Source: Pseudomonadota bacterium (GTDB lineage: Bacteria; Myxococcota_A; UBA796; UBA9615). From it: 64,000 nt of DNA. The stretch is taken from the NCBI GenBank assembly GCA_024229515.1, contig JAAESI010000277.1:1-64000 (forward strand). The letters are read 5' to 3'. The notes beneath the pieces were generated by a model, which was not told the DNA's origin, ran no database searches, and was given only the letters and a program-made list of their open reading frames with translations. Position 1 is the first letter of the stretch, and each line of letters begins with the position of its first letter. Made by a program: the position numbers and the translations under genes. Positions 60,483-64,000 of this stretch are shown here, one piece after another.

Positions 60483-61073
60483 ATGCGCCTGCTTCTGATC
60501 CCCGCCCTGCTGCTCGCCCTGTCGGGCTGCGTGCCCGCTTCCGTCGCCTCGGAGACCGCGTCGGTCGGCGCCCCCGCCCCCGACTTCACGCTGACCGACA
60601 CCGACGGCAACACCGTCGCGCTGTCGTCCTACGCGGGCAAGACGGTGGTACTGGAGTGGTTCAATCCGGACTGCCCGTTCGTGAAGTACGCCCACGGCGC
60701 CAAGGGTCCGCTCAAGGAGCAGCCCGGGCGCGTCACCTCGGACGAGGTGGTGTGGCTCGCGATCAACTCCGGTGCCCCCGGCAAGCAGGGCCACGGGCTG
60801 GAGCGCAACCAGCGTGCGCGCACCGAGTTCGGCATCGACTACCCGGTGCTTCTGGACGAGGACGGCACGGTCGGACGGCTCTACGGAGCCAGGACCACGC
60901 CCCACATGTACGTCGTCGACACCGCCGGCACGCTGGTGTTCGCGGGCGCCCTGGACGGCGACCCGATGGGCAGCGGGGACAAGAACAACGCGGTGGACGC
61001 CTGCCTCACCGATCTGGCCGACGGCAACGCGGTCGCCAACGCGTACGGCTGCAGCGTGAAGTACGGCAAGTAG
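60483..61073 (+). CDS. AhpC/TSA-family (peroxiredoxin-like) lipoprotein
   Basis: The 196-residue protein has lipobox ALSGC (Cys16), then DFTLTDTDGNTVALSSYAGK and the redox site WFNPDCPFVKY (Cys64). ARTTPHMYVVDTAGTLVFAGALD contains the cis-Pro strand. The NPDCPFV form, with a single Cys, is common in the thiol-peroxidase-like group rather than the two-Cys TlpA type. It is translated two bases after the DsbD-like gene, forming a three-gene thiol-disulfide unit. Confidence 0.85.
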   Translation: MRLLLIPALLLALSGCVPASVASETASVGAPAPDFTLTDTDGNTVALSSYAGKTVVLEWFNPDCPFVKYAHGAKGPLKEQPGRVTSDEVVWLAINSGAPGKQGHGLERNQRARTEFGIDYPVLLDEDGTVGRLYGARTTPHMYVVDTAGTLVFAGALDGDPMGSGDKNNAVDACLTDLADGNAVANAYGCSVKYGK

Positions 61074-61098
61074 TTCGTCCCGTGCGAGCATGGCGGGT

Positions 61099-61906
61099 AT
61101 GAAGCCGCTCCTGCCGCTGCTCCTCGCTGCTCCTCGCTGCCGCCGCGTTCGTCGCCGTCCCCTCCGCCGCCGGGGAACTGACGCTGCCGACCGGCCACCC
61201 CGACTACGAGATCAAGATCGGCCCGCCCGTGTCCCTGGAGGTTCCGGCGCTGCGCGATTGGAACCAGACACTGCCCCCGGGCGAGGTGGGGGCCGCGTTC
61301 CGGCTCATCCCCGCGGGCGACTTCACCATCACGAAGATCGAGACGACCCTGTCGGAGGTGAAGGGTCGCCGCCTCGAGCAGCTGACCCAGAGCGAGGCCG
61401 ACCTGCCCCCCGGATAGGACGTGTTCCAGAAGTGTTGGTCGGTGCCCTGGGCGGGCCACTTCGTCTTCACCGTCAAGAACGCGCACAACGGCAGGGTGCT
61501 GGCCAGCGAGCAGTTCTGGCTGGTCGACGGCGCGAGCAAGATGCGGGCGATGAAGCGGGCCGTGGGGAGCTACAAGCTGTGGCTCGGTCCGTCGACGTCC
61601 GTCGAAGTCCCCCAGCCCAAGCACGAGCAAGACACCGTCTCGGCCACCGCCGGGGGCATGGTCTCGATGCAGCTGGAGGCGACGGTGGGCGAGGGCTTCT
61701 CGCGGGAGTACCTGGAGATCTCGCTGTACCGCCTCGACGTCAACGGCCGCACCCTGGAGACCCGATCGTCCAGCGCCGTCGGCCTCGACAACGACCGCTT
61801 CTACAAGTCGTGGCACATGAGCGTGCCGGGCCGATTCGAGGTCCAGATCGTCGAGCCGAAGGGGCCTCGGCTCATCGCGCAGGGGCAGTTCGAAATCACG
61901 CCGTGA
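61099..61906 (+). pseudogene. Secreted protein gene with a 10-base duplication and a TAG
   Basis: ATG at 61099 opens a signal peptide (MKPLLPLLLAA). TCCTCGCTGC is exactly duplicated at 61121-61130 and 61131-61140. Removing one copy continues the signal (AAFVAVPSAAG) into the mature part ELTLPTGHPDYEIKIGPP. A second lesion is the in-frame TAG at 61415-61417 (after DLPPG, before DVFQKCW). The rest (HFVFTVKNAHNGRVLASEQFW and onward) is beta-rich and intact to 61906. Function unknown. With two separate lesions this is the firmest pseudogene in the window, though both could still be sequence errors. Confidence 0.7.
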
Positions 61907-61931
61907 GCGGGGACGTGCGATCATCGAGGGC

Positions 61932-62945
61932 GTGAAGACGCTCCCCCTGATTCTGCTCGCTGCCGCCGCCACCCTCGCCGCCCCCTCCGCCTTCGCCCAG
62001 CAATGCGTCTGCCCCGAGCGGGAGCAGACCGTCAACTGCGGCCACCGCGGCACGGGCAACAGCAGCGCGGAGAACCCGTTCATCGAGAACACCGTCGAGT
62101 CGATGATGCAGGCGGAGCTCGAGGGCGCGACGATGGTGGAGATCGACGTGCAGGCCACCAGCGATGGGGACCTCGTGGTCTTCCACGACGACGAGTTGGA
62201 CGACCTCACCGACGGCACCGGCTGCGTGACCGAGCTGACCACCGCCGAGCTCCAGGCCCTCACCATCGACGGCGGCGGGACGATCCCCACCCTGCTGGAG
62301 GCGCTCGATGCACTCGACGGCGACGTGAACATCGAGCTCAAGGACAGCGACGTCAGCGGCTGCCCCAACCCGCCCGCGGCCGACCTCGCGAGCGCCGTGT
62401 TCCAGATCCTGGAGGCGGACATCAAGGAGCGGACGATCATCGTGACGTCGTTCGAGCAGGGGATTCTGAATGCGCTGCGGACGATCTCGGTCGAGGTCTA
62501 CCTGGGCCGGATCGCGTTCAGCTCGTCGGTCGCTCCCGAAGCCGCCAACCAGGACATGCACGCGGTCATCAGCCGGTGGGATCAGCTGGACTCCACCGAT
62601 CTGGAGGCAACCCACATCCTGAACATGGACCAGGGCATCTACACGGTGAACGACCCGCTGGACCTGCGCACGGCGGTCGACATGGGGGTGGACATGATCA
62701 TCACGGACGAGCCGGACGAGCTGGAGGCGATCTTCGCCGAGCTGTGCGCCGACTTCGTGCCCGACCCCGAGTGCGACGAAGGCGACGATGACGACAGCGG
62801 CGACGACGACGACAGCAGCGAGGGCGACGGCGACGGCGACGGCTACTCCTGCAGCAGTTCCGTGATCGGCTCGGGAAGCGGCTCGGCGGCGCTGGCCCTC
62901 GGCCTGCTCGCCGGGCTCAGGCGACGGCGGCCTTCAGCGCGGTGA
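61932..62945 (+). CDS. Secreted glycerophosphodiester phosphodiesterase with MYXO-CTERM-like tail
   Basis: The 337-residue protein has a signal peptide (1-22) and the GDPD barrel. The motif CGHRGTGNSSAENP carries the catalytic His, MVEIDVQATSDGDLVVFHDDEL the metal Glu/Asp and second His, and VNIELKDS a metal Glu. MGVDMIITDEPDEL is the last strand. It releases glycerol-3-phosphate from glycerophosphodiesters. DDDDSG repeats and the tail YSCSSS, a Gly/Leu helix and RRRR suggest surface sorting. The start is GTG. The end overlaps the convergent selenoprotein gene by 29 bases. Confidence 0.88.
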   Translation: MKTLPLILLAAAATLAAPSAFAQQCVCPEREQTVNCGHRGTGNSSAENPFIENTVESMMQAELEGATMVEIDVQATSDGDLVVFHDDELDDLTDGTGCVTELTTAELQALTIDGGGTIPTLLEALDALDGDVNIELKDSDVSGCPNPPAADLASAVFQILEADIKERTIIVTSFEQGILNALRTISVEVYLGRIAFSSSVAPEAANQDMHAVISRWDQLDSTDLEATHILNMDQGIYTVNDPLDLRTAVDMGVDMIITDEPDELEAIFAELCADFVPDPECDEGDDDDSGDDDDSSEGDGDGDGYSCSSSVIGSGSGSAALALGLLAGLRRRRPSAR

Positions 62946-63456
62946 GGATCGTGTCGGGGTCCGCGTGGTCCCCGGCGTTGTCGTTGGTGTAGGTCCACGG
63001 CACGGAGCCGTCGGGCATCACGATCCAGACGCCGCCCTGCTGCCAGGCGTCCCCCTTGACCCCCTTCTGCTTGTGACCTCCCCGGGCGGCCCGAAGCCCC
63101 TGCGCGGCCGCCTTCGGGCCGAGCGTGCGGAGCCGGCCGCGGAGCATCCCCGCCGCGTCGTACGACTTCCGGCTGGGGTCGGTCCAGGAGCCGTCGAAGT
63201 CGGGCTCGGTGTCTTCCATGAACCAGTTCAGGTGCTGCACGGTGCCGTTGGAGACGACATGCAGGGCGGCGCCGAGGGCGCGGAACTCATCGGCCCGGGG
63301 GCTCAAGCGAGCGACCTGCTCGCGGCAGAACATTCATCCGTAGTGGCGGATCCAGACGAGCACGACGGGCTGGTCGGCCCAGAACGTGCCGAGGGCCACG
63401 GGTGCGCCGTCAGCGCCGAGCACAGTGAGGGGAGCGAGCACGGAAGCGTCGGACAT
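62917..63456 (-). CDS. Peroxiredoxin-like selenoprotein (UGA at 63334-63336)
   Basis: From ATG at 63456 the frame gives MSDASVLAPLTVLGADGAPV and VVLVWIRHYG, then TGA, then MFCREQVARLSPRADEF, all in frame; the full product is 179 residues. AhpC/TSA-type relatives (PRXL2-like) have RHFGCPFCREQ here, so the UGA is selenocysteine at codon 41 and the resolving Cys is at 44 (UxxC). Later parts (VVSNGTVQHLNWFMEDTE, GGVWIVMPDGSV) follow the family. It would reduce peroxides or act as a redox switch. A SECIS-like hairpin lies ten bases after the UGA. Without recoding only 40 residues would be made. Confidence 0.87.
63307..63323 (-). promoter_or_regulatory. SECIS-like hairpin of the peroxiredoxin-like selenoprotein
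   Basis: Ten bases after the UGA the mRNA has GCGAGC-AGGUC-GCUCGC: six perfect pairs closing a five-base loop with GG. The AGGU loop resembles that of the E. coli fdhF SECIS. Confidence 0.78.
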
Positions 63457-63473
63457 GGCGGGCAGCGTACCGA

Positions 63474-64000
63474 TCAGATCGGCACCGCGGGACGGGCGCC
63501 CGCAGCAGGCACGTCGGGGGTGTAGAGGCGTCGCTGCAGCCAGCCGCCGCCGATCAGCAGCAGCACCCCCAGCACCGCCCCCGCAGCCGCGCCAAACCCG
63601 CCCGGTAGGAACGCCTCGGACGGCAGACGCTCGACCCCAAACGGCGCCCACCAGCGGTGCAAGACGACCTCGCCGCCGAGGAACAGCGCGATCATGGGTG
63701 TGACCGCCCGCCAGTGCAGGTCCGCCCCGATCCGGCTGATCAGCACCGGCCCCACCAGCACCTCGCCCGCGGCCCACACCGCCATGGCGGCCCCCAGCAG
63801 CAGCCCCTCGCGGCGCACCCCCTCGAAGCAGCAGGCACCGAGCCCCGCGGCGATCAGAATGAGCCCGACTCCGATCAGGCGGCCCGAGCTGACGTTGCGG
63901 CGGGACATCGCCAACAGCACCGCCCCGGCAGCCGCCATGCCCCCCAGCCAGACGACCAACGAGGGGTTGACGTACGACCAGCCCTCGTAGGCCAGGGGAG
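63474..64000 (-). CDS. MFS/POT-like membrane transporter, C-terminal part
   Basis: The open frame enters from the window edge and ends at 63474 (about 174 codons seen). It has four or five hydrophobic segments. WAAGEVLVGPVLISRIGADL resembles the tenth-helix region of peptide or other MFS transporters, where a Glu and Pro are conserved. A large loop (HRWWAPFGVERLPSEAFLPGG) precedes the last helix. The N-terminal half, and so the family, cannot be checked. It ends 17 bases before the selenoprotein start. Confidence 0.55.
   Translation of the reverse strand, partial: PLAYEGWSYVNPSLVVWLGGMAAAGAVLLAMSRRNVSSGRLIGVGLILIAAGLGACCFEGVRREGLLLGAAMAVWAAGEVLVGPVLISRIGADLHWRAVTPMIALFLGGEVVLHRWWAPFGVERLPSEAFLPGGFGAAAGAVLGVLLLIGGGWLQRRLYTPDVPAAGARPAVPI

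Noticed and set aside
61415-61417. Selenocysteine at this internal stop
   Set aside because: The codon is TAG, not TGA, and no Cys-containing redox motif surrounds it.

Overview
This 64-kb window is uniformly GC-rich and densely coded, with almost no gap longer than 170 bases. Several traits point to Myxococcota or a close relative of the former Deltaproteobacteria. Four secreted proteins end in a MYXO-CTERM-like tag (Cys, hydrophobic helix, Arg cluster). There are MopE-like Cys/Asp repeat proteins, an MXAN_6640-type putative metalloprotease, a PilP/secretin-like protein and about a dozen lipoproteins. Many exported proteins carry runs of DDDDSA/DDDDAT. No rRNA, tRNA or CRISPR array was seen.

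Layout. 1-0.6 kb: end of an insertion sequence that has decapitated a MopE-like lipoprotein gene. 0.7-7 kb: TIG-domain exoprotein, DUF2325-like protein, TonB-dependent receptor, HmuY-like lipoprotein and alpha/beta hydrolase. 7-14 kb, mostly minus strand: PilP/secretin-like protein, a frameshifted TIR-domain membrane protein, a frameshifted membrane HEAT-like protein, a TIGR04283-type glycosyltransferase, a DUF1223 selenoprotein and a PKD/TIG/propeller lipoprotein. 14-18 kb: TusA, GT2, PHP hydrolase, holin-like protein. 18-24.3 kb: a tight nucleoside-salvage operon (deoC, deoA, CNT transporter, purine nucleoside phosphorylase, cdd, rnd). 24-34.5 kb: HEAT protein (frameshifted), GMC oxidoreductase with its TetR regulator, serine hydrolase, a broken FG-GAP/UnbV gene, an RNA ligase gene with an in-frame TAG, a large lipoprotein and a thymidylate kinase-like protein. 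34.5-46.5 kb: exported proteins, including a 1694-residue MopE-repeat/P-domain protein. 46.5-52.4 kb: B12/radical SAM enzyme, sigma-54 activator divergent from an SPFH protein, PlsC-like acyltransferase and lgt. 52.5-64 kb: giant coiled coil, acyl-CoA synthetase, penicillin acylase, a thioredoxin/DsbD-like/AhpC-TSA cluster, a degraded secreted-protein gene, a GDPD, a peroxiredoxin-like selenoprotein and the end of an MFS-like transporter.

Main discoveries. (1) Two genes need UGA read as selenocysteine (positions 11968-11970 and 63334-63336, minus strand). Each converts a CxxC redox motif to UxxC, and each has a SECIS-like hairpin beginning exactly 10 nt after the UGA with GG in the apical loop. 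(2) Many genes have a TANNNT hexamer 6-9 nt before the start codon and no Shine-Dalgarno, which suggests widespread leaderless transcription. The clearest case is the 24-bp divergent spacer at 3020-3043. (3) A sigma-54 activator sits back to back with an SPFH gene that has a GG-N10-GC promoter and repeated GGATCGC half-sites. (4) Three otherwise intact genes are cut by a TAG that one G-to-A change from TGG would explain, and five more genes carry small indels. Real decay and assembly error cannot be told apart from the sequence alone.
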